The notes under the pieces were generated by a model, which saw only the letters and a list, made by a program, of their open reading frames with translations, made no database searches and had not been told where the DNA came from. Of a DNA stretch of 37,145 nt, positions 14,167-23,348 are shown in pieces. Source of the stretch: Micavibrio_A sp040381535 (GTDB taxonomy: Bacteria > Pseudomonadota > Alphaproteobacteria > Micavibrionales > Micavibrionaceae); NCBI GenBank assembly GCA_040381535.1, contig JBEIHF010000021.1:1-37145 (forward strand). The letters are read 5' to 3'. Position 1 is the first letter of the stretch. Every line of letters starts with the position of its first letter. Both the position numbers and the translations under genes were made by a program.

Positions 14167-14921
14167 AATTCCATTTCTTCGCCGCAGATACACCCAGAGC
14201 AAAATCAGCGTATGAAACGCTGACCAAAAAATATGGCCAGAACGATGCAGGCAAAAGTGATGTAACCGTTGTTCTGGGCGGCGACGGCACGATGCTCGAA
14301 GCGCTGCACACCAAAGCCCTCGAAGACAAACCCTATTACGGCATGAATTTCGGTTCCGTCGGATTCATGATGAATCCGTTCCATGATAATGATCTGGTCG
14401 AGAGTTTGAAAAACGCCGGCGCGGTGCAAATCCACCCGCTACGCATGAAAGCCAAGGATACCAGCGGCAAAGTCCACGAAGCGATCGCGTTCAACGAAGT
14501 CGCAACTTTGCGCGAAACGCGCCAAGCCGCGCATATCAAAATTTCCGTCGATGACGTGGTTCGCATTCCCGAACTGGTGTGCGACGGTATTATGCTGGCC
14601 ACCCCCGCAGGCTCTACCGCCTATAATCTTTCCGCGCACGGATCTATCTTACCGCTGTCTTCCAACATGCTGGCGATGACGCCGATCAGCGCGTTCCGCC
14701 CCCGCAGATGGAGAGGCGCCCTCATCCCCGCCACATCAAAAGTGACCTTCGCGATTTCTAACGGCGAAAAACGCCCCGTGTCTGCTACGGCGGACTCACA
14801 AGAATTCCGTGATGTGGTGAGCATCGATATCCATCAATCCAGCACGCTTGTCAGGAAATTGATGTTCGACCCCGACCATCATCTGGAAGAGCGTATCTTA
14901 AAAGAACAATTCCTGTCTTAG
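14163..14921 (+). CDS. nadK: NAD kinase
   Basis: NadK phosphorylates NAD to NADP in the cytoplasm. Hallmarks are present in order: the glycine-rich GGDGTML (near residue 38), the NE-x-x-type segment AFNEVATLRE and the substrate loop TPAGSTAYNLSAHGSILPL. The 252-aa length matches the compact alphaproteobacterial NadK. ATG 14163 overlaps the pyrE stop (ATGA), so translation is coupled; the longer frame from 14118 lies inside pyrE. Its stop overlaps the convergent YcnI-like gene by 4 nt. Confidence 0.95.
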   Translation: MKFHFFAADTPRAKSAYETLTKKYGQNDAGKSDVTVVLGGDGTMLEALHTKALEDKPYYGMNFGSVGFMMNPFHDNDLVESLKNAGAVQIHPLRMKAKDTSGKVHEAIAFNEVATLRETRQAAHIKISVDDVVRIPELVCDGIMLATPAGSTAYNLSAHGSILPLSSNMLAMTPISAFRPRRWRGALIPATSKVTFAISNGEKRPVSATADSQEFRDVVSIDIHQSSTLVRKLMFDPDHHLEERILKEQFLS

Positions 14922-15439
14922 TGCTGATGTTCCGCTTGATCGGCGGGCGTGACCTTCACGAACGGCGCGGGGGATTCCAGATGATGCCATTTCTGGTCAC
15001 CTGTCGGAATCTCGGCCCAGTTCAATTCGCCGCTCTCGCATGTCTGCTTTACAGGGAACCATAATGTGTCGGGTTTTTCCGGCAATTTGAACAGCAGACC
15101 GAAATTATCGTAATGCACATCGGAAAGGCGGCCGCCCTTCCATGTGATTTCCTCAAACTCCTCATCCGCCATTTTGCCATGCCCTGCGGGAACGGGCTTA
15201 TCCAGTTTGCGTTTCTTGATTTCGATCTGCCATCCGGCCTTGGGTTGCGGTTTGACGCTCACAAACCCCTGCGGCAAGCGAATAGTGACGGCAAGCGTAT
15301 CACTGCCTTCACATCCATGGGATATGCGGAATTTCGTTTCGAAATATTCACCTGCCGTACCGTTGTCTGGATTGGCAGTGACATGGGCATGCGCGGGGGC
15401 ACACAGCAACAAAGCCATAGCAAAAACGAAAAGACGCAT
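14918..15439 (-). CDS. YcnI-like DUF1775 protein, putative periplasmic copper-binding
   Basis: This 173-aa exported protein has a signal peptide ending HAHA or AHA just before HVTANP. The mature chain therefore begins with His, as in the YcnI/DUF1775 family, where the N-terminal His helps bind copper. Typical family segments follow: VTIRLPQGF, KPQPKAGWQIEI, EEITWKGGRL and FPVKQTCESGELNW. The His-rich end (AEHQH) could add metal ligands. GGAG lies 9 nt before the ATG. It starts 5 nt after the purC stop, so it is probably cotranscribed with purC. No other copper gene is nearby. Confidence 0.88.
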   Translation of the reverse strand: MRLFVFAMALLLCAPAHAHVTANPDNGTAGEYFETKFRISHGCEGSDTLAVTIRLPQGFVSVKPQPKAGWQIEIKKRKLDKPVPAGHGKMADEEFEEITWKGGRLSDVHYDNFGLLFKLPEKPDTLWFPVKQTCESGELNWAEIPTGDQKWHHLESPAPFVKVTPADQAEHQH

Positions 15440-15444
15440 GATGA

Positions 15445-16314
15445 TTAGACTCCGCGGGGTTTGGTGGGTTTTTTAACGGCGCGCAAACGGCGTTCGCGGG
15501 CGAGTTCGTTGTCAATCTCTTCCATGCCTTCGGCGAGTTTTTCATCGAACGCGCCATCCGACAACAAGCCGCCTTTGGGAATGAGCCCCAGACGTTGCGC
15601 GATTTCCTGATAACCTTCGACGACATTGCCGAGGTCCTGGCGGAAGCGGTCTTTATCAAGCTTCTCACCCGTCTTTGCATCCCACAGGCGGCAATTGTCG
15701 GGCGAGATTTCATCGGCAAGGATGATGTAGAGTTCATCGTACTCACCCCACAGCCGGCCGAATTCCAGCTTAAAATCGACGAGGCGCAGGCCGATGCCGG
15801 CGAAAAGACCGTTCAAGTAATCATTCACCCGATAGGTCTGACCGATCATTTCTTCAAGTTCATAAGGGTCGGCCCAACCAAACGTGTAAATGTGGTGCTC
15901 GTTCACCATGGGATCTGCGAGATCGTCTTTCTTGTAATAGAATTCGACGATCGGGTTCGGGAGGATCGTACCCTCTTTCACGCCGAGGCGTTTGCAAAGT
16001 GAGCCAGCCGCAATGTTACGCACGACGATTTCGAGCGGGATGATTTCCACCTGACGGACCAATTGCTCACGCATGTTAAGCGAGCGCAGGAAATGTGTAG
16101 GAACGCCGATGCCTTCCAATTTCGTCATGATGTGGGCGGAGATGCGGTTGTTCAAAACGCCCTTGCCCGCAATCAAACCCTTTTTCGCGCCGTTGCCGGA
16201 CGTCGCGTCATCCTTGAAATATTGGATAAGCGTTCCGGGTTCCGTGCCCTCATAAATGATCTTGGCTTTGCCTTCGTAAAGGACTTTGCGGCGACCGCCG
16301 AACATGCTTGCCAT
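15445..16314 (-). CDS. purC: Phosphoribosylaminoimidazole-succinocarboxamide synthase PurC
   Basis: PurC (SAICAR synthetase) joins CAIR and aspartate with ATP in purine synthesis. Recognisable features are LYEGKAKIIYEG, KDDATSGNGAKKG, EIIPLEIVVRNIAAGSL, LVDFKLEFGR and ADEISPDNCRLWD. The protein is 289 aa with a C-terminal extension of about 35-40 residues (LARERRLRAVKKPTK) beyond the usual bacterial length. ATG 16314 (MASMFGGRRK) is chosen for its upstream AAGGA; starts further upstream (16344) are less likely. It is divergent from the DUF1476 gene with about 105 nt between. Confidence 0.96.
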   Translation of the reverse strand: MASMFGGRRKVLYEGKAKIIYEGTEPGTLIQYFKDDATSGNGAKKGLIAGKGVLNNRISAHIMTKLEGIGVPTHFLRSLNMREQLVRQVEIIPLEIVVRNIAAGSLCKRLGVKEGTILPNPIVEFYYKKDDLADPMVNEHHIYTFGWADPYELEEMIGQTYRVNDYLNGLFAGIGLRLVDFKLEFGRLWGEYDELYIILADEISPDNCRLWDAKTGEKLDKDRFRQDLGNVVEGYQEIAQRLGLIPKGGLLSDGAFDEKLAEGMEEIDNELARERRLRAVKKPTKPRGV

Positions 16315-16419
16315 GGGGTTTTCCTTATTAAATATGTCCTTCATATAACAATGGATTTAAAAATGTGCAAATGGTACTAATTTCATAGGTAATGACGCAC
16401 TAAGCAGAGGATAAAAAGT

Positions 16420-16743
16420 ATGACCGATATGGATGACCGCCAAAAAGCTTTTGAGACAAAATACGCTTTGGATCAGGAGCTTATGTTCCGTATTGAAGCC
16501 AGAACCGCCAAACTGTTCGGGCTTTGGATAGCAGAGAAGCTCGGCCTGTCCGCCGACGAAGCCAAAACCTATGCGGGCGGTGTTGTCTCTGCAAATCTCG
16601 ATGAGCCGGGTTTTGAAGACGTTAAACGCGTCGTACGCCCCTCCCTTGCCGAAAAGAACATCGACATTTCCGACCATACACTGGACGCGCAGCTGGAACG
16701 CTTTTTGGAAGAAGCGCGGGTTCAAATTCAAACCGAACAATAG
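16420..16743 (+). CDS. DUF1476 protein, F1-ATPase zeta (inhibitor) subunit
   Basis: This 107-aa all-helical protein begins MTDMDDRQKAFETKYALDQE and has the family's alpha-helical pattern with KLFGLWIAEKLGLS. In alphaproteobacteria this family (zeta subunit) binds the F1 sector and inhibits ATP hydrolysis. Its presence supports the alphaproteobacterial origin of the window. It is divergent from purC, with the bolA-grxD pair downstream, an arrangement I associate with this class. Confidence 0.92.
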   Translation: MTDMDDRQKAFETKYALDQELMFRIEARTAKLFGLWIAEKLGLSADEAKTYAGGVVSANLDEPGFEDVKRVVRPSLAEKNIDISDHTLDAQLERFLEEARVQIQTEQ

Positions 16744-16778
16744 GAAATTTAAATCAATTCAGAGGCTTGTAAACGAAT

Positions 16779-16803
16779 CTTCAGGCTTTTATGAAACCTG
16801 AAG
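16779..16803. other. Hairpin in the DUF1476-bolA intergenic region
   Basis: CTTCAGG and CCTGAAG form a perfect 7-bp stem with an 11-nt loop. Neither strand has a clean T run after it, so it is not a typical terminator; it may be a processing or attenuation structure. Confidence 0.35.
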
Positions 16804-16942
16804 TCGGTCGTGCTATTATTCCCATATAAGAAAACACTACTGGATATGTTGGGACGGTTTGAGTAGTCTTGAATTGCTGAAAACATAGACCATATAAAAG
16901 ACGAGCCGCGGTAAGCGGCCAGTTGCAAGGGGATGCCAGACA

Positions 16943-17176
16943 ATGGCCATGACAGGTCAGGAAATCGTAGATCTTCTTCGTGCCGGAATACCGGATGCGG
17001 ATGTACGGATCGAAGATTTGCGGGGCGACGGAGATCATTACGCAGCCCACATTGTCTCACCATCCTTCAAAGGCTTGTCGCGCGTGCAGCAGCATCAGTT
17101 AGTGTATGCCGCATTGAAAGGAAAAATGGGTATGGAATTACACGCATTGTCCATTCACACGGCCGCAGCCAAATAG
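16943..17176 (+). CDS. BolA family protein
   Basis: This 77-aa protein has the BolA class II KH-like fold signatures: a short N-terminal helix, DVRIEDLRGDGDHYAAHIVSP, the conserved His region, and LSRVQQHQLVYAALKG as the family helix. Such proteins pair with monothiol glutaredoxins through a bridging 2Fe-2S cluster and affect iron regulation or cell shape. AAGGGGA lies about 9 nt before the ATG. The glutaredoxin partner starts 39 nt downstream on the same strand. Confidence 0.93.
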   Translation: MAMTGQEIVDLLRAGIPDADVRIEDLRGDGDHYAAHIVSPSFKGLSRVQQHQLVYAALKGKMGMELHALSIHTAAAK

Positions 17177-17215
17177 AGATTTGATAAGTAGATTAGGACG
17201 GGGGCTTAAGGAAAC

Positions 17216-17554
17216 ATGGAAAACATCATTTTCGAACGCATCAAAAAAGACATCGAAACAAGCGATGTGGTTTTGTACATGAAAGGCACCGCCGCCTTCC
17301 CGCAATGCGGATTTTCCGCAGCGGTCGTGCAGGTTCTGTCCCAGCTCGGCGTCCCTTTTAAAGATATAAATGTTTTAGAAGATGCCACTATCCGTCAGGG
17401 CATCAAAGATTTCACGCAATGGCCGACCATTCCCCAACTCTACGTCAAAGGTGAATTCGTGGGCGGATGCGATATCGTGCGCGAGATGTTCGTATCGGGC
17501 GAATTGCAGGAATTGCTTGAAGAAAAAGGCGTTTCGTTTCAGAACGCGGCCTGA
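17216..17554 (+). CDS. grxD: Monothiol glutaredoxin, Grx4/GrxD family
   Basis: This 112-aa protein has the CGFS active site (PQCGFSAAVVQVL) and the glutathione-binding TIPQLYVKGEFVGGCDIV. Such glutaredoxins carry and deliver Fe-S clusters as a dimer, and together with BolA as a heterodimer. It follows bolA directly, so the pair is likely coexpressed. It converges on rodA with 13 nt between the stops. Confidence 0.96.
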   Translation: MENIIFERIKKDIETSDVVLYMKGTAAFPQCGFSAAVVQVLSQLGVPFKDINVLEDATIRQGIKDFTQWPTIPQLYVKGEFVGGCDIVREMFVSGELQELLEEKGVSFQNAA

Positions 17555-17567
17555 TTTTACCTACGGC

Positions 17568-18698
17568 TTACATGCGCGGAAGTTTTGCGTCCTTGTAAAC
17601 ATTGCAAGACATCATCAAACCAAACCCTATCATCACGGACATCATGGCCGTACCGCCGTATGAAACAAGCGGTAGAGGTATCCCCACGACGGGGATTAAG
17701 CCCATCACCATCGACACGTTGATGAAGACGTAGATGGAGAAGTTGATCATCAAACCAAAGGCCAGCAAACGCCCAAAGGAATGACGGCAACGCATGGCTA
17801 TCCAAGCGCCGTAACCCAAAATCATGCCGATGATCATCAGAATAAACGCGCCACCAAAGAACCCCCATTCTTCCACCCAGAGCGTGAAGATAAAGTCCGT
17901 CTGTTTTTCAGGCAGAAAGTCCAAATGGCTTTGCGTGCCTTTCAAGAAACCCTTCCCTTCAAAACCGCCCGAACCCAGCGCAATTTTGGATTGCGTGATG
18001 TGATAGCCCGCGCCCAGCGGATCACGTTCAGGATTGAGGAAGGTCAACACACGCTGCTTTTGGTAATCGTGCAAAAGAAGATAACCCATGGGCGCCGCCG
18101 CCGCGGCACCAACAGCGCCGACAATAAATATCCAGAGCGGCGCGCCGGCAAGGAAGAACATAGCAAGCCCCGCCATGACAATAACGCCCGACGTGCCAAG
18201 GTCAGGCTGCGCGGCCACCAGAATGAACGGCGCGACGAGGAACGAAACACCGACCAACAAGAAGCGCGGGCTCTTCATATCTTGCGCGTCGGCGGAGTGG
18301 AAATATCTGGCGAGTGCCATCACAACCGCAATTTTTGTCAGCTCGGAAGGCTGGATTTGAATAAACCCCAGATTGATCCAGCGTTGCGCCCCCATGCCGA
18401 TGACGCCCATCACATCCACAATCACGAGCAGAACAAGACAAGTGAAATAAAATGGATAGGCTATGCGATACCAAAAACGAATATCGACGAGTGCGATGAT
18501 GATCGTTCCCAGCAAAAACACCGAAAAACGTATCATCTGCTTTCCCGCCCACGGATCGAAACTTCCGCCCGCCGCGGAATAAAGCGCGGCAAAGCCCACC
18601 GAGGCCAAAAGTGTGACCAAAAGCAACAAACCCCAGTTAATGTATTTCAACATCTGGAAAATGGAGCCTTCGCCGGAAAGAATGACGGGCTTAGCCAT
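17568..18698 (-). CDS. rodA: Rod shape-determining peptidoglycan glycosyltransferase RodA
   Basis: RodA is a SEDS-family polymerase that makes glycan strands for cell elongation with PBP2. The 376-aa protein has about 10 membrane segments. Family hallmarks include GMGAQRWINLG, FIQIQPSELTKIAVV (the conserved Glu-Leu-x-Lys), the central QPDLGTSGVIVMAGLAMFF region (catalytic Asp), and ITQSKIALGSGGFEGKG with HLDFLPEKQTDFIF. It is the last gene of the minus-strand rod-shape operon. Its ATG overlaps the end of the PBP2 gene by 8 nt. A large plus-strand frame opposite it is a shadow. Confidence 0.97.
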   Translation of the reverse strand: MAKPVILSGEGSIFQMLKYINWGLLLLVTLLASVGFAALYSAAGGSFDPWAGKQMIRFSVFLLGTIIIALVDIRFWYRIAYPFYFTCLVLLVIVDVMGVIGMGAQRWINLGFIQIQPSELTKIAVVMALARYFHSADAQDMKSPRFLLVGVSFLVAPFILVAAQPDLGTSGVIVMAGLAMFFLAGAPLWIFIVGAVGAAAAAPMGYLLLHDYQKQRVLTFLNPERDPLGAGYHITQSKIALGSGGFEGKGFLKGTQSHLDFLPEKQTDFIFTLWVEEWGFFGGAFILMIIGMILGYGAWIAMRCRHSFGRLLAFGLMINFSIYVFINVSMVMGLIPVVGIPLPLVSYGGTAMMSVMIGFGLMMSCNVYKDAKLPRM

Positions 18699-20574
18699 GT
18701 TTGCTGCCCTCCTTCGTTTCCGCAGGGCTTGCCACGAGCGGTTTTTTGGCAGGATCGCGTTGTTGCGCCATCAACAACAAGTCGCGCACGATGGGTGCAG
18801 CGGCTTTCGATCCGCCGACGCCGTGTTCGACCACGACGCTGCAGGCATATTTCGAATTCTCGAGCGGCGCGTAACCCACGAACAAGGCGTGGTGGCGGAA
18901 TTGCCATGCGAGGTCTTCGTTCTTCACGCCCGCCGCGCGTTCGGCTTTCGTAATCCGTTTTACCTGCGCGGTGCCGGATTTTCCGGCCATTTCCATGCCA
19001 ACTTCCTTGATACGTGCGCCGTAACCCGTTCCGCGCTGGTCATTCACCACGCGTATCATGCCGCGCCGGATGATATCCATATGTTTTGGATTGATATCCA
19101 GATCCTCCCACGCACCGCGCTTGATTGGTTTGTCACCCGCAAAACCGACCATCCATGGTTTGACCGCTTTGCCGCCGTTGGCGATACGGGCTGCCATCAC
19201 GGCCAACTGCAAAGGTGTTGCCAGCATGTAACCTTGACCGATGCTGGCGATGACCGTTTCGCCGGGATGCCAGCCTTCGCCGTATTTCTTTTTCTTCCAA
19301 GCTTCGTCGGGCACCAGCCCCCCACGCTCTTCTTTGAGCTCCATATCGAATTTATCGCCCATGCCGAGTTTGCGCGCCATGGCAGCGATGCGTTTGATGC
19401 CGAGTTCCGTAGAAAGTTTATAGAAGAACACATCGCATGATTCCGATAAGGCGCTGACCACGTTCATTCCGCCATGGCCGCCCGCTTTCCAGCAATGGAA
19501 GCGCCCGTTTCCGAAATCATAATGGCCGGGACAAGATGCCACCGTGCCTTCGGTGATGACGCCCGCCTCCAGCGCCGCAAGCGCTGTGACCATTTTGAAC
19601 GTGGAACCAGGAGGGTATTGTCCCGCGATTGCTTTGTTCGTCAGCGGGAACGTAATGTCACCGCTCAATTCTTCGTAGCGTTCGTGGCTGATCCCGCCCG
19701 TGAAATAATTCGGATCGAAGGCAGGGTACGATGCCAACGCATAAATTTCGCCCGTGTGCACATCCATCACAACGGCGGATGCACTTCGTTCCGACGAAAG
19801 GCGCTGCTGGGCAAAACGCTGCAATTCGGCATCGATGCTGAGAATGACGCGCTCACCTTCCAAAGATTGAGCGTTCTTGAGTTCGCGAACCTCGCGGCCC
19901 ACGACGTTGACTTCGACCTGCGAACTTCCGGCCTTACCCCGCAGTTCTTTATCAAATGTGCGTTCCAGCGCAATCTTGCCAACCTGAAAATCTGGGAGCG
20001 TCAAAAGCGGATCTCTGTCCCCTTCCTGATCTTTCTTACTCGCGGTTCCGACATAACCGATGATATGCGCAGCTGCGTCGGCAAACGGATAATGGCGTAC
20101 CTCACCCGCATCGATGCTCATGCCAGGAAGATCGGGAATATTCACTTCGACCGTTGCGACCTCCTGCCAGTTCAAATCATCCGTTACTTCAATGGGTGTG
20201 TAGACAGGAGATTTTTTAGCAAGCTTGAGCACGTTTTCGATCGTGCCTTCGGGAAGTTTGATCAGATGCGCGAGTTTATTCAAAGAATCCTTCAAATCAT
20301 CCGTTTGTTCGGGAATGATTAGGACGCGGAAATTCTGGTTGTTCACGGCAAACGGAACACCGAAACGATCCACGATATGGCCGCGTGCGGGCGCCATCAT
20401 CTTCAGGTTGATGCGGTTATTTTCTGCCAGCGTTTTGTATTTTTTGCCTTCGACCGTCTGCAGCCATGCCAGCCTGCCGCTGAGCAGAACCAAAAATGCG
20501 CCTTGCAAGGAGCCGATCACAAAAGCGCGCCGCGAAAAACCTACTGCCTTGTCGCTGTCTTTTTCCAAAGTCAT
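18691..20574 (-). CDS. mrdA: Penicillin-binding protein 2 (transpeptidase) MrdA
   Basis: PBP2 cross-links peptidoglycan during elongation, partnered with RodA. The 627-aa protein has one N-terminal membrane anchor (about residues 18-38), the dimerisation domain (MAPARGHIVDRFG) and a transpeptidase domain with all three motifs: PPGSTFKM (SxxK, near residue 320), SESCD (SxN-like SCD, near 380) and GKSGTAQV (KSGT, near 530). ATG 20574 is chosen because it lies just 2 nt after the mreD stop and has GAGG upstream. The longer frame up to 20742 overlaps mreD. Confidence 0.97.
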   Translation of the reverse strand: MTLEKDSDKAVGFSRRAFVIGSLQGAFLVLLSGRLAWLQTVEGKKYKTLAENNRINLKMMAPARGHIVDRFGVPFAVNNQNFRVLIIPEQTDDLKDSLNKLAHLIKLPEGTIENVLKLAKKSPVYTPIEVTDDLNWQEVATVEVNIPDLPGMSIDAGEVRHYPFADAAAHIIGYVGTASKKDQEGDRDPLLTLPDFQVGKIALERTFDKELRGKAGSSQVEVNVVGREVRELKNAQSLEGERVILSIDAELQRFAQQRLSSERSASAVVMDVHTGEIYALASYPAFDPNYFTGGISHERYEELSGDITFPLTNKAIAGQYPPGSTFKMVTALAALEAGVITEGTVASCPGHYDFGNGRFHCWKAGGHGGMNVVSALSESCDVFFYKLSTELGIKRIAAMARKLGMGDKFDMELKEERGGLVPDEAWKKKKYGEGWHPGETVIASIGQGYMLATPLQLAVMAARIANGGKAVKPWMVGFAGDKPIKRGAWEDLDINPKHMDIIRRGMIRVVNDQRGTGYGARIKEVGMEMAGKSGTAQVKRITKAERAAGVKNEDLAWQFRHHALFVGYAPLENSKYACSVVVEHGVGGSKAAAPIVRDLLLMAQQRDPAKKPLVASPAETKEGSKHG

Positions 20575-20576
20575 CG

Positions 20577-21113
20577 CTACCTCACCGCCCGCATGGGTGT
20601 GGAAGAGACAGGCAGGAGTTTGTGCACGCCCAAAAGGATGAGCGAAGCCACAGGAAATAACAGCGTGCTGAGTAGCGCGGCGACCAGCGTAGGTGTTACG
20701 GGCATGAGACCGTTTTTGATCGAAAGCACGAGCCAGAGGCAAAACGCATTCGCGAGCGCCATGATGGAAAAGCCGAGCCAGACCGTGATGTAGGGTTGCC
20801 CCATCAAAAACAGGCGGGATTTTTGCACGAGCGTTTGCAACGCCACCATGATGAGCGATGTAAGACCCGGCGGCATACCGCTGAGCAGATCCATGACAAG
20901 ACCCAGAACGAATGTGTAATAAACGGGAATGAGTGTCGGGCGGTAAATCGCCCAGTAATAAATCGCCATCAAAAGGAAGAAGGGTTTGAAATCACCCGCG
21001 TGCGGCAACGAAAAACTCACCACGTTCAAAAGCAGAAAAACGACGATCACGCCTTGCGCCAAAAGAATACGCATCGCCCAATTGACGAACTCTATCGGTA
21101 GCAGGTTTGACAT
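20577..21113 (-). CDS. mreD: Rod shape-determining protein MreD
   Basis: This 178-aa protein has five to six hydrophobic segments, the MreD pattern, with the family-typical stretch YTFVLGLVMDLLSGMPPGLTSL. It forms an inner-membrane complex with MreC and stabilises the elongasome. It lies between mreC (42 nt upstream) and mrdA (2 nt downstream). No ribosome site is obvious before ATG 21113. Confidence 0.93.
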   Translation of the reverse strand: MSNLLPIEFVNWAMRILLAQGVIVVFLLLNVVSFSLPHAGDFKPFFLLMAIYYWAIYRPTLIPVYYTFVLGLVMDLLSGMPPGLTSLIMVALQTLVQKSRLFLMGQPYITVWLGFSIMALANAFCLWLVLSIKNGLMPVTPTLVAALLSTLLFPVASLILLGVHKLLPVSSTPMRAVR

Positions 21114-21155
21114 GGATTTGTTTTAGAACATTCGCCGCAAAAAGTCGCGTGCGAA

Positions 21156-22025
21156 TTACTGCAAGGAAGAGCTACCCTCAATCAAATTCGGGTCTTCCGG
21201 ATAGTCCACAATCCTGACGTGCGTGATGCGGGAAATATCGGCATATGGTTTCACGTAAGGCAGGCCATCCGTGCCCACAACCACCGTCCCGACAGGCAGG
21301 CCGGGCATAAACATGCCGCCGTCGCCGGACGTTATAATGCGCGTTCCGGCTTTGATATCTGTATCCACGGGCAAGTATTTTAGAACGGGCAGATCGGTGT
21401 TCAAACCAGATAGAATAGCCTTTTGGCGGCTTCCTTCTATGAGAACCGGAAGGCGTGAGTTAACATCGGTCAAAAGCAAAACACGCGCAGAATTTTGTCC
21501 GGATTCAATGATGCGTCCCACGAGGCCATCACCGGAAAGTACGGCCTGCCCTTTTTGCACCTTGTCTTTTTGTCCTGCGGAAACGATCGCGGATTTAACG
21601 AACGCATTACCGGAATCCGCAACCACGCGTGCCGTAATAAAACGGTGCAGAGGATCGGGTTTCACGTTCAAGAGCGCGTGCAAGGATTGGTTTTCGGATT
21701 CTAGCATCAGCGCGGTTTGATACCATTCGCGCAGACGGACATTTTCGGTGCGGAGTTGGGTGTTTTCGGCGCGGAGTTCGGAAAGACCCGTGACGCTTTC
21801 CATCATCGCGGCGACTTGTCTGAAGGGTTCGCTGATGACGATCATCGCAGGCGTGAGCGCATCGGAAACCGAAGAGCGCAATCCGCCGTACATGCCGGGG
21901 CGGACAAAGGATACTGCGAGGAGAAGGGTTGCGGCCAGCATGAAGATGATCGAGGCCTGGCCGCTCCCGATATATTGGAGGGGCGAAAACCGGACATATA
22001 CCTTGCTGCGGCCTCGGCGTTTCAT
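21156..22025 (-). CDS. mreC: Rod shape-determining protein MreC
   Basis: This 289-aa protein has one N-terminal membrane segment (about residues 22-42), a coiled coil (ELRAENTQLRTENVRLREWY) and the periplasmic double-beta-barrel domain with SAGQKDKVQKGQAVLSGDGL. It links MreB filaments to RodA/PBP2. AAAGG lies 5 nt before ATG 22025. It is downstream of mreB with about 107 nt between, which leaves room for a separate promoter. Confidence 0.96.
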   Translation of the reverse strand: MKRRGRSKVYVRFSPLQYIGSGQASIIFMLAATLLLAVSFVRPGMYGGLRSSVSDALTPAMIVISEPFRQVAAMMESVTGLSELRAENTQLRTENVRLREWYQTALMLESENQSLHALLNVKPDPLHRFITARVVADSGNAFVKSAIVSAGQKDKVQKGQAVLSGDGLVGRIIESGQNSARVLLLTDVNSRLPVLIEGSRQKAILSGLNTDLPVLKYLPVDTDIKAGTRIITSGDGGMFMPGLPVGTVVVGTDGLPYVKPYADISRITHVRIVDYPEDPNLIEGSSSLQ

Positions 22026-22132
22026 GGTGACCTTTATAAAGTTTGAGCCAACTTTACTGTCGTCAGTTTAAATTTATACAAAAAACACGTTTACGACAAC
22101 GCGTTATCAACTTCTTTTTACGAATTGGGTGA

Positions 22133-23173
22133 TTAGTATGCGCCCACGAGGACGTTTTTGAGGGTCTTCATCTCTTCCAATGCATGTCCCGTGCCAAGCG
22201 CCACACACGATAGTGGGTCATCGGCAATGGTCACGGCGAGACCCGTCGCGTGACGCAAGACGAGGTCAAGATTGGACAAAAGCGCGCCGCCGCCGGTCAG
22301 AACAATGCCTTTTTCGACGATATCGGCGGCCAGTTCGGGGGCCGTGTGCTCGAGGGCCACTTTGACACCTTCGATGATCTGGCCGACAGGTTCAGCCAAT
22401 GATTCCGCCATTTGGCGTTCGGTAATGGTGATTTCTTTGGGCACGCCATTCATCAGGTCGCGGCCTTTGATTTCCATGGTACGTCCCTCGCCGTCCGCAG
22501 GGATGCAGGCGGAACCGATTTGTTTTTTGATGCGCTCTGCCGTGCTTTCGCCGATCAGAAGAGAATGAACGCGGCGGATGTAGGCAATGATGGCTTCATC
22601 CATCTTGTCGCCGCCAACGCGCACGGAGCGCGCATAGACAATACCGCCCAGCGAGATAACCGCAACTTCGGTCGTACCGCCGCCAATATCGACGACCATA
22701 GACCCCGTTGCTTCCATGACGGGCAAACCTGCGCCGATAGCGGCAGCCATTGGCTCTTCGATCAAATGCACTTCGGATGCGCCGGCAGATTCTGCGGCTT
22801 CTTGAATCGCGCGGCGTTCAACGGCGGTAGAGCCTGACGGCACACAGATCACCATTTTCGGCGATACGAACGAGCGGCGGTTGTGCACCATGCGGATAAA
22901 TTCCTTGATCATCGCTTCAGTGACTTCGAAGTCGGCGATGACGCCATCGCGCAGCGGGCGCATGGCGGTGATGTTGCCCGGTGTTCTGCCCAGCATTTGT
23001 TTCGCGCGGTTGCCGACGGCGAGGACTTTTTTCTTACCCCCTTCGGTGGCGATGGCGACAACGGAAGGTTCGTTCAGCACAATGCCTTGATCGCGGACAT
23101 AGACCAAAGTGTTGGCCGTTCCCAGATCAATTGCCATATCGGCGGACATGAACCCAAAAAGCTTTGAAAACAT
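22133..23173 (-). CDS. mreB: Rod shape-determining protein MreB
   Basis: MreB is the actin-like filament protein that directs sidewall growth. The 346-aa protein is of standard length. It shows the phosphate-1 motif DLGTANTLVYV, the phosphate-2 motif DIGGGTTEVAVIS and the adenosine motif LTGGGALLSNLD. The near-N-terminal amphipathic helix (MFSKLFGFMSAD) can bind the membrane. It is the first gene of the rod-shape cluster. The upstream 23174-23290 stretch contains a small direct repeat TTAGGACT and presumably the promoter. Confidence 0.98.
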   Translation of the reverse strand: MFSKLFGFMSADMAIDLGTANTLVYVRDQGIVLNEPSVVAIATEGGKKKVLAVGNRAKQMLGRTPGNITAMRPLRDGVIADFEVTEAMIKEFIRMVHNRRSFVSPKMVICVPSGSTAVERRAIQEAAESAGASEVHLIEEPMAAAIGAGLPVMEATGSMVVDIGGGTTEVAVISLGGIVYARSVRVGGDKMDEAIIAYIRRVHSLLIGESTAERIKKQIGSACIPADGEGRTMEIKGRDLMNGVPKEITITERQMAESLAEPVGQIIEGVKVALEHTAPELAADIVEKGIVLTGGGALLSNLDLVLRHATGLAVTIADDPLSCVALGTGHALEEMKTLKNVLVGAY

Positions 23174-23288
23174 TGGTATTTTTCCAAACAGAACAGATAT
23201 TTATGATTAGGACTTAGGACTTATAGCAAGGATAACACCGCTATGCATCAAGGAAATCAATGTTTTCCCCGTTTCCTCAGGCCCCAAA

Positions 23289-23318
23289 AAACAAAAAAGC
23301 CCGTAAACGCATTTACGG
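23289..23318 (-). terminator. Rho-independent terminator of rpmJ
   Basis: CCGTAAA and TTTACGG form a 7-bp stem (23301-23307 with 23312-23318) with a 4-nt loop. On the minus strand it is followed by GGGCTTTTTTGTTTTTTGG. It lies about 30 nt past the rpmJ stop and also separates rpmJ from mreB. Confidence 0.9.
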
Positions 23319-23348
23319 ACTTTCCCACTCCCATACATGGGGAATTTC

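Noticed and set aside
17781..18953. 390-codon plus-strand ORF opposite rodA and the end of mrdA
   Set aside because: The minus strand carries clear RodA and PBP2 motifs; this frame is rich in Arg and Gln and has no recognisable domain, so it is a shadow.
18613..20322. Long plus-strand ORFs opposite mrdA (18613-19440 and 19474-20322)
   Set aside because: They are antisense to a complete PBP2 gene and have no ribosome sites or family signatures.
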